DNA of 64,000 nt from Listeria ivanovii subsp. ivanovii (GTDB lineage: Bacteria; Bacillota; Bacilli; Lactobacillales; Listeriaceae), in assembly GCF_900187025.1 (NCBI RefSeq), contig NZ_LT906478.1, positions 1,410,001 through 1,474,000 on the forward strand, given 5' to 3'. The first letter of the stretch is position 1. Every line of letters starts with the position of its first letter. The notes beneath the pieces were generated by a model. It worked only from the letters and a program-made list of their open reading frames with translations, was not told the DNA's origin and searched no databases. The position numbers were made by a program, and so were the translations under genes. Positions 16,556-26,696 of this stretch are shown piece after piece.

Positions 16556-17722
16556 ATGAAAATTGGAATTGATAAAATAGGTTTTTATACTCCGGCGTTT
16601 TATGTGGATATGGTTGAACTTGCTGAAGCTAGAAATATTGATCCGAATAAATTTACCATTGGAATCGGTCAAGATAAAATGGCTTTCGCTCCTATCACCC
16701 AAGATTCTGTTACAATGGGCGCAAATGCAGCGAGACAAATTTTAGATACAGATGATTTGAAAACGATTGACTTAGTGATTTTAGCTACAGAATCGGGAAT
16801 TGATGAATCAAAAGCAGGTGCTGTTTATATTCACCATTTACTTGGAATTCAACCCTTTTCACGTGCAATTGAAATAAAAGAAGCTTGTTACGGGGCAACT
16901 GCTGGGATTAATCTAGCAAAAGATTATGTAGCAAAACACCCTGGTAGTAAAGTTTTAGTCATTGGCTCTGATATCGCTCGTTATGGCCTAGCTACTGCGG
17001 GTGAAGCAACGCAAGGAGCTGGAGCAGTTGCGATGCTTATTTCAGCTAATCCGCGCTGTATTGCTCTTCAAGATGACAATGTATTTTATACGGAAGATAT
17101 CATGGATTTCTGGCGTCCTGTTTATTCGGAATATGCCTGTGTAGAGGGTAAATATTCGACAGAACAATATATTCACTTCTTTAAGACGATTTGGACTAGA
17201 TATACCGAGAAATTCAATCAAAAATTAGAAGACTTTGCAGCTATTTGTTTCCATTTACCATATACAAAAATGGGCAAAAAAGCACTTGACTTAATTATTG
17301 AAACAGCTCCAGCAGGAGTACAAGAAAAATTACTGGAAAATTATCGACTAAGCACGCTTTATAGCAGAAATATCGGTAATATTTATACTGGATCTTTATA
17401 CTTAAGTTTTATCTCGTTATTAGACCACCAAGATAATTTACAAGAAAATGATAAAATTGGTTTCTTCAGTTATGGTTCAGGAGCTGTTGGTGAATTTTTC
17501 CACGGAATTTTACAACCAGGCTTTAAAAAACATATCCAAAAAAATCAACACGCAGAATTACTGAAAAATCGAACCAAATTATCTGTAACAAATTATGAAA
17601 CTAAATTTAAACAACAATTGCCAAAAGATGGCTCTACGCTCGAAATCGATCCAACAAGCGATCCAGCAGAAATAATCTTAACTGGGATTCAAGACCATAA
17701 GCGGCAGTACGTCAGAAAATAA
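16556..17722 (+). CDS. mvaS: Hydroxymethylglutaryl-CoA synthase
   Basis: 388 residues, the size of Gram-positive MvaS. It joins acetyl-CoA and acetoacetyl-CoA to HMG-CoA, the second mevalonate step. The general-base Glu is in LATESGIDESKAG, the nucleophilic Cys in KEACYGATAGI (about residue 111) and the His in CFHLPYTKMGKKA (about 233). Its neighbour thl is divergent and provides the substrate. The following VanZ-like gene is convergent, with a shared terminator. The remaining mevalonate genes must lie elsewhere. Confidence 0.94.
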   Translation: MKIGIDKIGFYTPAFYVDMVELAEARNIDPNKFTIGIGQDKMAFAPITQDSVTMGANAARQILDTDDLKTIDLVILATESGIDESKAGAVYIHHLLGIQPFSRAIEIKEACYGATAGINLAKDYVAKHPGSKVLVIGSDIARYGLATAGEATQGAGAVAMLISANPRCIALQDDNVFYTEDIMDFWRPVYSEYACVEGKYSTEQYIHFFKTIWTRYTEKFNQKLEDFAAICFHLPYTKMGKKALDLIIETAPAGVQEKLLENYRLSTLYSRNIGNIYTGSLYLSFISLLDHQDNLQENDKIGFFSYGSGAVGEFFHGILQPGFKKHIQKNQHAELLKNRTKLSVTNYETKFKQQLPKDGSTLEIDPTSDPAEIILTGIQDHKRQYVRK

Positions 17723-17726
17723 TAGA

Positions 17727-17763
17727 AAAACCGACTAGGCAATTTAGCTAGTCGGTTTTATTT
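17727..17763. terminator. Bidirectional terminator between mvaS and the VanZ-like gene
   Basis: Arms AAAACCGACTAG and CTAGTCGGTTTT around a short loop, A-rich on one side and T-rich on the other. It overlaps the last codons of the convergent gene. Confidence 0.85.
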
Positions 17764-18343
17764 TGAGTATTTTTGTTTTTCCTAGTTGCAAAAAACGGAT
17801 AAGGACATATCCAAGCATAATACCTGAAACGTTCAAGAAAACATCTCCGGTATCAAAGAAGCCAACATGCATAATATACTGAGCCCCTTCTACTGAAAAA
17901 ATCATCATCAGTGCGTAAATTATTGCTTTCATAAATCCGATTTTCTTTAATAAAAACCCAATTGGTATGAAAGCAAGAACATTTCCTATCGTAATAACAC
18001 GTAAATTCCCTGCTAAAAAGGTATCAATAAAGCCAAAAGTATCCCTGGAAAATCCTTGTGTGTTCGATGCTTTTCCAAATAATAAACAAAGTAATATCCC
18101 AAAATACATCATATAGCAAAGGACAAATAACGCTTTATTAATTTTCCAATTAACTAATTGAATGGTAACGAAATAAAGCAATAAAGCTGTAATGCCAACT
18201 GTAATGTAGCCCATATGACTAACAGAGGCCATTACATGTTTTAAATAAAAGTAAAGCCATCCCTGAAACCAGGAAAAATACATTGCCACTGCCGTAAAAA
18301 TAGAAATTATCGGTAGAATTAAAATGATAAAATATCTTTTCAT
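17744..18343 (-). CDS. VanZ-family membrane protein
   Basis: 199 residues with five or six membrane helices. The C-terminal pattern GDVFLNVSGIMLGYVL and the central IGNVLAFIPIGFLL are the VanZ-like signature. The family includes VanZ, which confers low teicoplanin resistance by an unknown route, but most chromosomal members have no known role, and resistance should not be assumed. It stands 69 bp downstream of an MFS gene on the same strand. Start ATG 18343 follows AAAGGAGGA. Confidence 0.8.
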   Translation of the reverse strand: MKRYFIILILPIISIFTAVAMYFSWFQGWLYFYLKHVMASVSHMGYITVGITALLLYFVTIQLVNWKINKALFVLCYMMYFGILLCLLFGKASNTQGFSRDTFGFIDTFLAGNLRVITIGNVLAFIPIGFLLKKIGFMKAIIYALMMIFSVEGAQYIMHVGFFDTGDVFLNVSGIMLGYVLIRFLQLGKTKILKIKPTS

Positions 18344-18412
18344 CCTGGCATCCTCCTTTTCAAAGGTTACATCCAGAATAACATTGAAAGATAAGGACTT
18401 TCTTAAAAGGAT

Positions 18413-19657
18413 TTAAAGATTTTCTAAGTTTTTCTCTTTTACAAACAAAAACATCACACCACCAACTAAAAAAAGAACAATTAAGCTGGCCACACCGTAC
18501 TGAGTTTTTCCAGTAATTTGCGTAATAACGCCCATTAAAGCTGGTCCGATAATTGCCGAAAATTTTCCAAGGATATTATAAAAACCATAAAATTCATTGG
18601 AACGTTTTTTAGGAATAATTTTACCAAAAAATGATCTACTTAGTGCTTGAATTCCACCTTGAGATGTTCCGACTAGCATGGCTAAAATCCAAAAGTCTAA
18701 CGCCGTTTTCATAAATACAGCATAAATACAAATAACGATATACACAAAAATTGCGGTGAAAATAAGTGGCTTTGCACTAAAACGTTTAGCCAGATAACCA
18801 TATAATAGCGTAAAAGGAAATGCTACTAGTTGGGTCATCAATAGAATCAAAATTAAAGTCGTTTGCGAAATGCCTAAGTCAATCCCATAAGAAGTGGCCA
18901 TCCGAAAAATCGTATCAACACCATCAATATAAAAGAAATAAGCAATTAAAAAGAGGACGATATTCTTATGCTCACTAATATGACTAATCGTGTGGAAAAG
19001 TCGTTTGAAACTTGTCTTAACAGGATCTTTCACTGCTGGAATATAATGGACTTGGTGCACGTTTTTCCACATTGGAATCGTGAAAAACAACCACCAAAGC
19101 GCCGTCATCACAAAGCCGATATTTACCAGAGCCACATCGCTAATCGGTAAAATCCCTGTTGCTTGGAAAATGATAAAAATAATAAACGGAATGCAACTTC
19201 CAAGATAACCAAATGCATAACCGGCTGATGATACTTTATCCATTCGTTCATTTGTTGTCACATCAATTAAAAAAGCATCGTAAAAAATATTTGCGCCAGA
19301 AAAACCTATTAGTGATAAGACATAAAAACCAAGTAATAACAACCATGCATCAGTAGGAATAAAAATTAACAAAAAGGTAAAAGCGATACCGATGCCTGTA
19401 AAAACGCCAAAAAAGCGTTTCTTAAAGAATTGGTAATCTGCAATGGTTCCGAGTATCGGTGCCAATAAGGAAATAAGCAAAGTACCAATTGAATTCGCAT
19501 AACCCCAGTAAGCCGTGGATGTAGTATCAGCAATCCCGGCATTTGCTGCAACACCTTTAAAATAAATCGGTAAAATAGCAGTTGTAATCATAATCGAATA
19601 AGCAGAATTCGCCCAATCTTGAAAAATCCAGCTTTTCTCTTCCTTTGTATATGCCAC
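18413..19657 (-). CDS. MFS transporter, UMF1/Atg22-like family
   Basis: 414 residues, about 12 membrane helices. The start EEKSWIFQDWANSAYSIMI and the stretch YDAFLIDVTTNERMDKVSSAG are highly characteristic of the UMF1 (Atg22-like vacuole-effluxer) branch of the major facilitators. In eukaryotes this branch exports amino acids from vacuoles; the bacterial substrate is unknown. The gene lies 19 bp downstream of a phosphodiesterase gene, so the two are likely cotranscribed, perhaps with the transporter moving a hydrolysis product. That link is inference. Confidence 0.85.
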   Translation of the reverse strand: MAYTKEEKSWIFQDWANSAYSIMITTAILPIYFKGVAANAGIADTTSTAYWGYANSIGTLLISLLAPILGTIADYQFFKKRFFGVFTGIGIAFTFLLIFIPTDAWLLLLGFYVLSLIGFSGANIFYDAFLIDVTTNERMDKVSSAGYAFGYLGSCIPFIIFIIFQATGILPISDVALVNIGFVMTALWWLFFTIPMWKNVHQVHYIPAVKDPVKTSFKRLFHTISHISEHKNIVLFLIAYFFYIDGVDTIFRMATSYGIDLGISQTTLILILLMTQLVAFPFTLLYGYLAKRFSAKPLIFTAIFVYIVICIYAVFMKTALDFWILAMLVGTSQGGIQALSRSFFGKIIPKKRSNEFYGFYNILGKFSAIIGPALMGVITQITGKTQYGVASLIVLFLVGGVMFLFVKEKNLENL

Positions 19658-19676
19658 CTATATTTCTCCCCTTTTC

Positions 19677-20945
19677 TTATTCGAATATGTCACTTAAAGT
19701 TGAGCCAGCTGTATTTGGAAACTGTAAGCCAAGAATTTCAGCAAAAGTAGGCGCAGCGTCAATTAACCTCGCATTAGCCATTTTCGCATCTGATTTGATG
19801 CCTGGACCATTAAAAATGAAAGTCGTTTGATAATTTTCTTTTTCAGGAGAGTAACCATGTACAGCTTTGTAATAGCCAGGTTTTCCGAGCATATCTTTCG
19901 TGACAACTTCATTTGCTGGACCATATAAATCATCCATAAAATAATATCCTAGATTCCCTTCTGCCATTAATGCTGCATTGCGATCGGCTCCTCGACGAGA
20001 AATCTCTTCGTTCGTTATGATCGCTTCAATCCCTTTAACCTTTTGAAGCAACTTCATAATTGCAGGAATTAGTCTTTCATCTTTCGTATAAATATAGCAG
20101 GAGCCATCACAGCTTTTTGCATATACTTGCCAATCAGTAATTTTACTATCAACTACTTGAAGCCAACCATTTTCGGCAAAAAGAACATTTAAACGAATTG
20201 CGTGTGTTACATCTAACTGATAATGATCTCCGAGTACCGCGAAAACTGTATTTTCATAAATACCTGCTTCTTTTGTAGCTTGAATGATTTGTCCGAGTCG
20301 ATTGTCATGCCGTTTCAAAGCTGCCTTTGCTTCTAATGAATGAACTCCGTGTGCATGTCGCATGCTATCCATGTCTACTAAATGAGTTAAAAGTAAATCT
20401 GGCTTTTTCGTTTTTATTGTGTCTACCACACTAGCTGTTAGAAATGTATCAAGTGCAGGTTGATTAATTCCTTTTCTAAGATGACCAAACTTCCGGTCCA
20501 TATCAATTAGAAAAAACGGAGAACTACCATTTAAAGAAACCATCATTTGTGTTAACCAAAAGCGATTGGGGAAAATTTCGGCGATATTATAATCAATTCC
20601 ACTTTTTGCAGCCACTGGCCATAAAAAAGCCGCTGTTGTCATTCCTTTTTCTTTCGCTAAATCATATAATGTAGGAACTTGAATCGCTTTTTTGTACCAA
20701 TACCAGTCTGGTGAATCTTTCTGTGGTTGGATTTTTGTGTTATTAACGATGCCATGTGTATTTGGATAGTGCCCCGTAATAATGGTTGTGTGGGCTGGAT
20801 ATGTAAGTGATGGATAAATTGTTTCGACTTCTTCAATATGTGTTCCATTATGAATTAATTCATGTAAGGCAGGTAGTTCGCTAGTATCTTTTAAATCAAG
20901 TGCCCCTAGAGCATCTAATGAAATAACAAAAAGATGTTTTTTCAC
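19677..20945 (-). CDS. Alkaline-phosphatase-superfamily phosphodiesterase (NPP type)
   Basis: 422 residues of the type I phosphodiesterase/nucleotide pyrophosphatase family. The nucleophilic Thr is in TYPAHTTIITGHYPNTHGI, the first metal site is ISLDALG near the N terminus (Asp), and later ligands are THLVDMDSMRHAHG and GDHYQLDVTHAI. No signal peptide is seen, which suggests a cytoplasmic enzyme. It would hydrolyse phosphodiester or pyrophosphate bonds of nucleotides or related compounds. It precedes the UMF1 transporter gene by 19 bp. Confidence 0.85.
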   Translation of the reverse strand: MKKHLFVISLDALGALDLKDTSELPALHELIHNGTHIEEVETIYPSLTYPAHTTIITGHYPNTHGIVNNTKIQPQKDSPDWYWYKKAIQVPTLYDLAKEKGMTTAAFLWPVAAKSGIDYNIAEIFPNRFWLTQMMVSLNGSSPFFLIDMDRKFGHLRKGINQPALDTFLTASVVDTIKTKKPDLLLTHLVDMDSMRHAHGVHSLEAKAALKRHDNRLGQIIQATKEAGIYENTVFAVLGDHYQLDVTHAIRLNVLFAENGWLQVVDSKITDWQVYAKSCDGSCYIYTKDERLIPAIMKLLQKVKGIEAIITNEEISRRGADRNAALMAEGNLGYYFMDDLYGPANEVVTKDMLGKPGYYKAVHGYSPEKENYQTTFIFNGPGIKSDAKMANARLIDAAPTFAEILGLQFPNTAGSTLSDIFE

Positions 20946-20972
20946 TATTCTTCTCCCCTTTCAAAAAAACAG

Positions 20973-21002
20973 GGATTTTCCCACAAATGTGGAAGAACCC
21001 CC
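20973..21002 (-). terminator. Terminator of the AI-2E-family permease gene
   Basis: On the minus strand GGGGTTCTTCCAC pairs with GTGGGAAAATCCC around TTT-rich loop bases, followed by a T-run (GTTTTTTT). It ends the permease transcript just before the phosphodiesterase gene. Confidence 0.75.
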
Positions 21003-21009
21003 GTGCGCA

Positions 21010-22047
21010 TTAAGTATGACTGATGGTGTCTTTTGGCTGTTCTATTTCTTCTTGCCCTGTCACTCCAAGAACATCTAAAAAGAACATGACGACTGGTATA
21101 CCAACGATTAATCCCCAAATCCCAAAGAAATGCTCCCCGAAAATTAGGATGATAAAAGTGTAGAATACAGGTAAATTAGTTTTGGCTGACATTAATTTCG
21201 GATTTAATACGTAAGATTCTAACGCATGGATGATAATAACGACTATTAAAATATAGAAAATATATTCTACGCCACCAATCGAATAACCGATAATAGTTAG
21301 TGGTACGAGCGAAATAATAACCCCTGCTACTGGAATTAAACCTAGTAAGAACACCATAATCGATAAAGTCATTAACTGCGGGAAATGTAAAATCCAAAGC
21401 GCGATAGTTGTTAAAATCGCGTTCACAAGCGCAATGATAAACTGTGCTTCAATAACTTTACCAAATGTCCCAACAAATTTTGATCCAAAAAACTTTACCT
21501 CTTCATAAATAAAACCAATTTTACTTGTCGAAAACTGATTGGTAAATGAAATTAGATGATCTTTACCTAGGGAGAAAAATAGGCTTAGCATTAATGCAAT
21601 GAAAACATTCATTAGCACAGTTCCTACATTGGTTAAATAAGTCAAAATCATTGATACGCCTTGTTCTGTGAATTTCATAATATTGAATTGATTTGCTAAG
21701 CGGATAATATAATTAATAAAATCATTGTTGCTCTCTGTTTTGAAGAAACTATTGCCAAATTTGACTAATTGATTTACCTGTTCACCTAAAACAGGTATAT
21801 ATTTAACGAAAACTAGTACAATCACTACAGCAATTATTGTATACAGTAACAAAACAATAATCTGCCGATAAATTGAAATTCTCCGTAAAATAAAATTCTC
21901 TAGCCGAGTAATAAGGTAAGAAAAAATGAACGTTAATAAAATAATATTCATTTGACTCCGAAGTAAATATAAAACAAAGGCGATTAATAGAAATACTCCA
22001 ACACGTTTAACACTCCGATTTTGTAAAAATAAACTAAGTTCTTTCAA
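21010..22047 (-). CDS. AI-2E/PerM-family transporter
   Basis: 345 residues, the standard length for the AI-2E (UPF0118, PerM) family. About eight helices: a pair near the N terminus, a long soluble loop after residue 75, and a C-terminal helical bundle including LLGLIPVAGVIISLVPL and YVLNPKLMSAKTNLPVF, the most conserved family segments. Members have been tied to autoinducer-2 export or to Na+/H+ antiport; the actual substrate here is unknown. It lies 14 bp downstream of murB on the same strand. Confidence 0.88.
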   Translation of the reverse strand: MKELSLFLQNRSVKRVGVFLLIAFVLYLLRSQMNIILLTFIFSYLITRLENFILRRISIYRQIIVLLLYTIIAVVIVLVFVKYIPVLGEQVNQLVKFGNSFFKTESNNDFINYIIRLANQFNIMKFTEQGVSMILTYLTNVGTVLMNVFIALMLSLFFSLGKDHLISFTNQFSTSKIGFIYEEVKFFGSKFVGTFGKVIEAQFIIALVNAILTTIALWILHFPQLMTLSIMVFLLGLIPVAGVIISLVPLTIIGYSIGGVEYIFYILIVVIIIHALESYVLNPKLMSAKTNLPVFYTFIILIFGEHFFGIWGLIVGIPVVMFFLDVLGVTGQEEIEQPKDTISHT

Positions 22048-22061
22048 AGATGTTTTACCTC

Positions 22062-22973
22062 CTAATTATTTTTTGCTTCCTTATCTTCACCAATTATTTT
22101 GACTTCGGTTTCCAATTCGATGTCAAACTTTTCACGTACTGTTTTTTGAACAAAAGTGATTAAATTCATATAATCTGTTGCTGTTGCACCTCCGATATTC
22201 ACGATAAAACCAGCATGTTTTAATGAAACTTGTGCACCACCAATTATATGTCCTTGTAAACCACTATCTTGAATTAATTTCCCTGCAAAGTGACCAGCTG
22301 GACGCTTAAATACACTGCCACATGAAGGATATTCGAGTGGTTGTTTTGCTTCTCTTGCAGCAGTTAATTCAGCCATTTTTGTTTGAATATTATTTTTGTC
22401 ATCTAATTGCAGTGAAAATGTTGCATCTAAAACAATATAGTTATTTTCTGCAATTGTACTAAAACGGTAGGCTGCTTTTAATTCAGCACGTTTTAACTTT
22501 TTTAGTTCACCAGATTGGGTTAAAACAGTTGCAGCTTCTAAAACATCACTTATTTCGCCTCCATATGCACCAGCATTCATATGTAGTGCTCCACCAATCG
22601 AACCAGGAATACCACAAGCAAATTCAAGTCCACTCAAACTCTCCTCTAAGGCGAATTTTGCTGTTTCAATTAATTTGGCCCCACTCATCGCGGTGATTTG
22701 CGTGTTTGTTCTTTCTATTGATTGAAGTAAATCAAGGTGTAGGATCACGCCTCGAATGCCGCCATCTTTTATTATTAAATTCGATCCATTTCCAAGGATT
22801 GTTAGTGGGATGTTTTTTCGATGACAATACGAGACAATTTCTTGCGTTTCTTTAATTGTCTTTGGCATCACAAATATATCTGCTTTTCCACCTGTTTTTG
22901 TATAGGTATATTGAGATAATGGTTCATTTAACTTGATGGAAATATGCGGAAATTCTGTTTGGATATTTCTCAT
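22062..22973 (-). CDS. murB: UDP-N-acetylenolpyruvoylglucosamine reductase
   Basis: 303 residues. MurB reduces UDP-GlcNAc-enolpyruvate to UDP-MurNAc with FAD and NADPH in peptidoglycan precursor synthesis. FAD-binding features are TILGNGSNLIIKDGGIRG and GIPGSIGGALHMNAGAYGGEI. The catalytic Ser is in YPSCGSVFKRP, and the short form without the extra Tyr loop marks the type IIa enzyme of Firmicutes. The ribosome site (AAAGG) is somewhat far from ATG 22973. It is followed closely by the permease gene. Confidence 0.94.
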   Translation of the reverse strand: MRNIQTEFPHISIKLNEPLSQYTYTKTGGKADIFVMPKTIKETQEIVSYCHRKNIPLTILGNGSNLIIKDGGIRGVILHLDLLQSIERTNTQITAMSGAKLIETAKFALEESLSGLEFACGIPGSIGGALHMNAGAYGGEISDVLEAATVLTQSGELKKLKRAELKAAYRFSTIAENNYIVLDATFSLQLDDKNNIQTKMAELTAAREAKQPLEYPSCGSVFKRPAGHFAGKLIQDSGLQGHIIGGAQVSLKHAGFIVNIGGATATDYMNLITFVQKTVREKFDIELETEVKIIGEDKEAKNN

Positions 22974-23120
22974 TACTTATTTCAAACCTTTCTTGGATGT
23001 ATTTTTTAAAATCACTGCTTCTATTTTATCATGGAACATCTTTTTTACAAACAATTCCAGTGTTTTTTTATCCGCTTAGGAATAATTAATGGTAATTTAG
23101 GGTAATTGGAGGGTATGTTC

Positions 23121-23149
23121 TTGTGATTTAAAAGTAAAAACGTTATAAT
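23121..23149 (+). promoter_or_regulatory. Promoter of the opuB/bilE operon
   Basis: TTGTGA at 23121-23126, 17-bp spacer, TATAAT at 23144-23149. This is a good sigma-A promoter 40 bp before the first gene. In L. monocytogenes the bilE operon is also described as sigma-B-controlled; no convincing sigma-B site was seen here. Confidence 0.7.
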
Positions 23150-23189
23150 GTAGAACATATATTCGATTAATAAGGAAAGGGATGAAAAA

Positions 23190-24176
23190 ATGATTCGTTT
23201 TGACAGTGTATCTAAAAATTATAATAATGATAAAACTGCTGTGAAGAATGTGACACTTGACATAAAAGATGGCGAATTCTTCGTTTTCATCGGACCAAGT
23301 GGTTGCGGGAAAACAACAACACTCAAAATGATTAACCGATTGATTCCTTTAACGACAGGAACAATCTATATCAATGAAAAAAGAATTAGCGATTACGATA
23401 TTCATGAACTTCGCTGGGATATCGGTTATGTTTTGCAACAAATTGCTCTATTTCCCCATATGACCATAGAAGAAAATATTGCAATTGTGCCAGAACTGAA
23501 AAAATGGGATAAAGAAAAAATTCATGCTCGGATTACCGAGTTATTAGATAGCGTTGGACTTGATCCGGAAAGCTATCGCCACCGTAAACCAGCGGAACTA
23601 TCTGGAGGAGAGCAACAACGAGTTGGAGTAGTTCGCGCGCTCGCGGCTGACCCTGGAATTATTTTAATGGATGAACCTTTCAGCGCACTGGATCCCATTT
23701 CAAGGCAACGACTTCAACAAGATATTTCGGCACTTCAAAAGAAAATCAAAAAAACGATTGTCTTTGTAACCCATGATATGCAAGAAGCACTTGCTCTTGG
23801 TGACCGAATTTGCGTGATGCAAGAAGGCGAAATTGTTCAAGTCGCTACACCACAAGAAATTATTAAAAACCCAGAGAATGATTTTGTTAAAGATTTCTTA
23901 GCTTCTGGTCATGCTTTTAATACACCCATTTTAGAAGGTAGTTTTACAGTGAATGATTTAATAGAAGCAGATTTATTTTATGACTACCAAACGAGCGACG
24001 GAACTCTTGGCATTTCTTTAAAAGAGCCGGTGGAGAATTTAATACGTCGTGTGGCGGAGGAACAATCTATTCCTGTTCTAAATGAAGCTTCGGGCAAATT
24101 CGTCGGAACCATTACAAATAAGCATGTAATGCAATTCTTAGCGCGCCACCTAGAAAGTTCAGGTGAGCTAGTATGA
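23190..24176 (+). CDS. bilEA: Osmolyte/bile-exclusion ABC transporter, ATPase subunit
   Basis: 328 residues. Walker [11 protein letters not shown]-loop [12 protein letters not shown], signature [10 protein letters not shown], Walker B IILMDEP and switch His in FVTHDM are all intact. It belongs to the OpuBA/OpuCA quaternary-amine class but has only a degenerate CBS-like tail (about residues 255-325). It overlaps the permease gene by 4 bp (ATGA). In L. monocytogenes the orthologous pair was first named OpuB and then BilE because it protects against bile rather than importing betaine. The symbol is transferred from position and similarity. Confidence 0.85.
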   Translation: MIRFDSVSKNYNNDKTAVKNVTLDIKDGEFFVFIGPSGCGKTTTLKMINRLIPLTTGTIYINEKRISDYDIHELRWDIGYVLQQIALFPHMTIEENIAIVPELKKWDKEKIHARITELLDSVGLDPESYRHRKPAELSGGEQQRVGVVRALAADPGIILMDEPFSALDPISRQRLQQDISALQKKIKKTIVFVTHDMQEALALGDRICVMQEGEIVQVATPQEIIKNPENDFVKDFLASGHAFNTPILEGSFTVNDLIEADLFYDYQTSDGTLGISLKEPVENLIRRVAEEQSIPVLNEASGKFVGTITNKHVMQFLARHLESSGELV

Positions 24177-25687
24177 ATACATTATTAAATACTTTTGAGG
24201 CTCGTAAAGATGAACTATTTACTGCCCTTGTTCAACATATTCAAATTTCGTTTGTTTCGCTTTTTATTGCTGTTTTAATTGCTTTACCACTTGGTATTTA
24301 TTTAACTAGACATAAGCGACTTGCTGAGCCGATCATCCAAGTAGCAGCTATTTTTCAAACGATACCATCACTTGCCCTACTAGGTTTATTAATTCCACTA
24401 GTTGGTATTGGAATCGTTCCAGCGATTATTGCGCTTGTTATTTACGCTCTCCTTCCGATTTTGAGGAATACATATACTGGGATAAAAGAAGTTGACCCAG
24501 CCCTTGTTGAAGCTTCACGTGCAATGGGAATGAACAAATGGAAAAGATTATATAAAGTACAGCTACCTTTAGCTATGCCCGTTATAATGGCTGGTATCCG
24601 AACTGCGATGGTGCTCATTATTGGAACGGCTACACTTGCGGCATTAATTGGCGCCGGTGGTTTAGGGGACTTAATTTTACTTGGAATTGATCGTAATGAT
24701 AATAGTTTAATTCTACTAGGTGCTATTCCAGCTGCATTACTAGCAATTTTGTTTGACTTTTTATTGCGGTTTCTTGAAAAAGCATCATTTAGAAGTACCA
24801 TTATTACCATTTCTGCCGGGGTCCTACTCACAGCGGCAATCGTTGTTGTTCCGTACCTTACTTCTGACAAAAAAGAGATTACTATTGCAGGTAAACTAGG
24901 AGCCGAACCAGAAATCTTAATTAATATGTATAAAATAGTTATTGAAGATGAAACTGACTTGAAAGTTAATGTTAAGCCGAATATGGGTAAAACAAGTTTC
25001 GTATTTAATGCACTAAAATCTGGAGATATCGATATTTATCCAGAATTCACAGGTACGGTTTTGGAAACTTTCTTAAAGGTAAATGCCAAAACGCATAATC
25101 CTGAGAAAGTGTATGAGCAAGCTCGTGACGGATTAGCGAAAGATTTTGATATGGCTTATCTAAAACCGATGAAATATAATAATACTTATGCTTTAGCTGT
25201 TTCACCGGAATTTGCTAAGGAAAATAATTTAGAAAAAATATCTGATTTAGGTCCAGTAACGGATCAAGTGAAAGCTGGTTTCACTTTAGAATTTAAAGAT
25301 CGCTCGGATGGGTATAAAGGAATCCAAGAAACCTATGGACTTACTTTCCCTAATTTAAAAACGATGGAACCAAAACTGCGCTATAACGCAATTAAGTCTG
25401 GCGATATTAATTTGCTCGATGCCTATTCAACAGACAGCGAACTAGCGCAGTATAAACTAAAAGTACTTAAGGATGATCAGCAACTCTTCCCTCCTTATCA
25501 AGGCGCCCCACTGCTGTTAAAAGAAACACTGGATGAACACCCAGAACTTAGAAAACCATTAAACAAACTTGCTGGTAAAATTACCGATGACGAAATGCGA
25601 AAAATGAATTATGAGGTCAATGTAAATGGTAAATCAGCTTATACTGTTGCTAAAAATTACTTGCAAAAACAAGGTCTAGTAAAATAA
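24173..25687 (+). CDS. bilEB: Osmolyte/bile-exclusion ABC transporter, fused permease and binding protein
   Basis: 504 residues with two parts. Residues 1-225 are a permease with about six helices and the ATPase-contact loop [20 protein letters not shown]. After a further helix, residues 235-504 are a type II periplasmic-binding domain ([19 protein letters not shown] onward) of the OpuAC/ProX family, tethered outside the membrane. The fused layout is typical for BilEB/OpuBB and differs from the separate opuC genes 3 kb away. A bidirectional terminator follows. Confidence 0.87.
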   Translation: MNTLLNTFEARKDELFTALVQHIQISFVSLFIAVLIALPLGIYLTRHKRLAEPIIQVAAIFQTIPSLALLGLLIPLVGIGIVPAIIALVIYALLPILRNTYTGIKEVDPALVEASRAMGMNKWKRLYKVQLPLAMPVIMAGIRTAMVLIIGTATLAALIGAGGLGDLILLGIDRNDNSLILLGAIPAALLAILFDFLLRFLEKASFRSTIITISAGVLLTAAIVVVPYLTSDKKEITIAGKLGAEPEILINMYKIVIEDETDLKVNVKPNMGKTSFVFNALKSGDIDIYPEFTGTVLETFLKVNAKTHNPEKVYEQARDGLAKDFDMAYLKPMKYNNTYALAVSPEFAKENNLEKISDLGPVTDQVKAGFTLEFKDRSDGYKGIQETYGLTFPNLKTMEPKLRYNAIKSGDINLLDAYSTDSELAQYKLKVLKDDQQLFPPYQGAPLLLKETLDEHPELRKPLNKLAGKITDDEMRKMNYEVNVNGKSAYTVAKNYLQKQGLVK

Positions 25688-25689
25688 AA

Positions 25690-25730
25690 AATAAGCTAAG
25701 CGGAGTTGATACTGCGCTTAGCTTATTTTT
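25690..25730. terminator. Bidirectional terminator after bilEB
   Basis: Arms AAATAAGCTAAGCG and CGCTTAGCTTATTT around an 11-nt loop, with A-runs and T-runs at the two sides. It separates bilEB from the convergent gene. Confidence 0.85.
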
Positions 25731-26559
25731 ATTGTCTAATTAAATTTTTCACTTTATTAATATTAGGTTTATAGAAACGACAATGTGTTTCAAATTCTTT
25801 GTTAAATTCACTAGCAAGCTGGGTTAAGGCTTGTCCGTGATCAAGCATTAATCCTTCCTCTAACAACGGTCTAAGTGAAATAATTTGATCAAATACGAGA
25901 CCAGCATTTGTATCGCTTAGAACAGAAATAATTTTGCTTAATGCTTTTTGCTTTTCTAATGGTAATTCTTTTTGATGGAGATGAAACCATTTTGCTAACT
26001 GTTTCCGGTTTTTTCGCGTTGCTTCTAAATAAATAGTCTGAGCATAAGCAGCTTTAGCAAACATAATAGAAAGATTTTCAGCAGATTCCCAGTCCTCTTC
26101 CAAAATTTCACCTTGCATTTTAATTTTTTCGTTAAGTAATGTAATATCTTCTTGGTAAATATCCATTTTTCGTTGTTGTTGTTTATATACTTCCATTGCT
26201 AAGTTGAGCTCATCAATTGTTGGTTGCATTTGTTCGCCAAAAATTGTGTTATCGTTTAAAATTAATTGCGTTTGTTCGATTTTCTCGGCAATGATGCTAT
26301 CGCGTTCTTTGACGACATGTGCGCGTTTGCCCAAGTATTCAAAATAAAAATTATATTTTTGAATGCGATTAACTACTGCTTTTGCTTCATTCATAGTTGC
26401 TGGTTCTTCTTTTGAGTTTAAGACAGTCACACCAGCTACTTTACTTAATTTAGTATAAATAATCACAGTAAATATTTCTCCACCCAAATCAATCGTGTAT
26501 GGTAGTCTATGTTGCTGTTCTAAAAGTCGTTTATGTTGTTTTAATAATTTATCCGTCAT
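25729..26559 (-). CDS. Conserved hypothetical protein with coiled coil
   Basis: 276 residues, no signal peptide or membrane helix. A short beta-rich N-terminal part (residues 15-75, containing LGGEIFTVIIYTKLSKVAGV) is followed by strongly helical, Glu/Gln/Lys-rich sequence from residue 85 to the end, compatible with coiled coil (about 110-165). I do not recognise a family. An ortholog occupies the same place in Listeria genomes between the bilE operon and mntH. It is transcribed alone; start ATG 26559 has a weak ribosome site. Confidence 0.7.
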   Translation of the reverse strand: MTDKLLKQHKRLLEQQHRLPYTIDLGGEIFTVIIYTKLSKVAGVTVLNSKEEPATMNEAKAVVNRIQKYNFYFEYLGKRAHVVKERDSIIAEKIEQTQLILNDNTIFGEQMQPTIDELNLAMEVYKQQQRKMDIYQEDITLLNEKIKMQGEILEEDWESAENLSIMFAKAAYAQTIYLEATRKNRKQLAKWFHLHQKELPLEKQKALSKIISVLSDTNAGLVFDQIISLRPLLEEGLMLDHGQALTQLASEFNKEFETHCRFYKPNINKVKNLIRQ

Positions 26560-26696
26560 CTTTATTCAACACCTTTACTACGCCATTAGTATAATATAAT
26601 TTAATTATATAGCATAAAGATGAAAATTTCGAGGGAAAGAAATGAGAAAATATTTTTTAATAGTTTACATAATATTATTATTGTCTTCCTGATTAA

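Noticed and set aside
23111..23116. GGGTAT as a sigma-B -10 box for bilE
   Set aside because: No GTTT stands 13-16 bp upstream; the sigma-A promoter at 23121-23149 is better.
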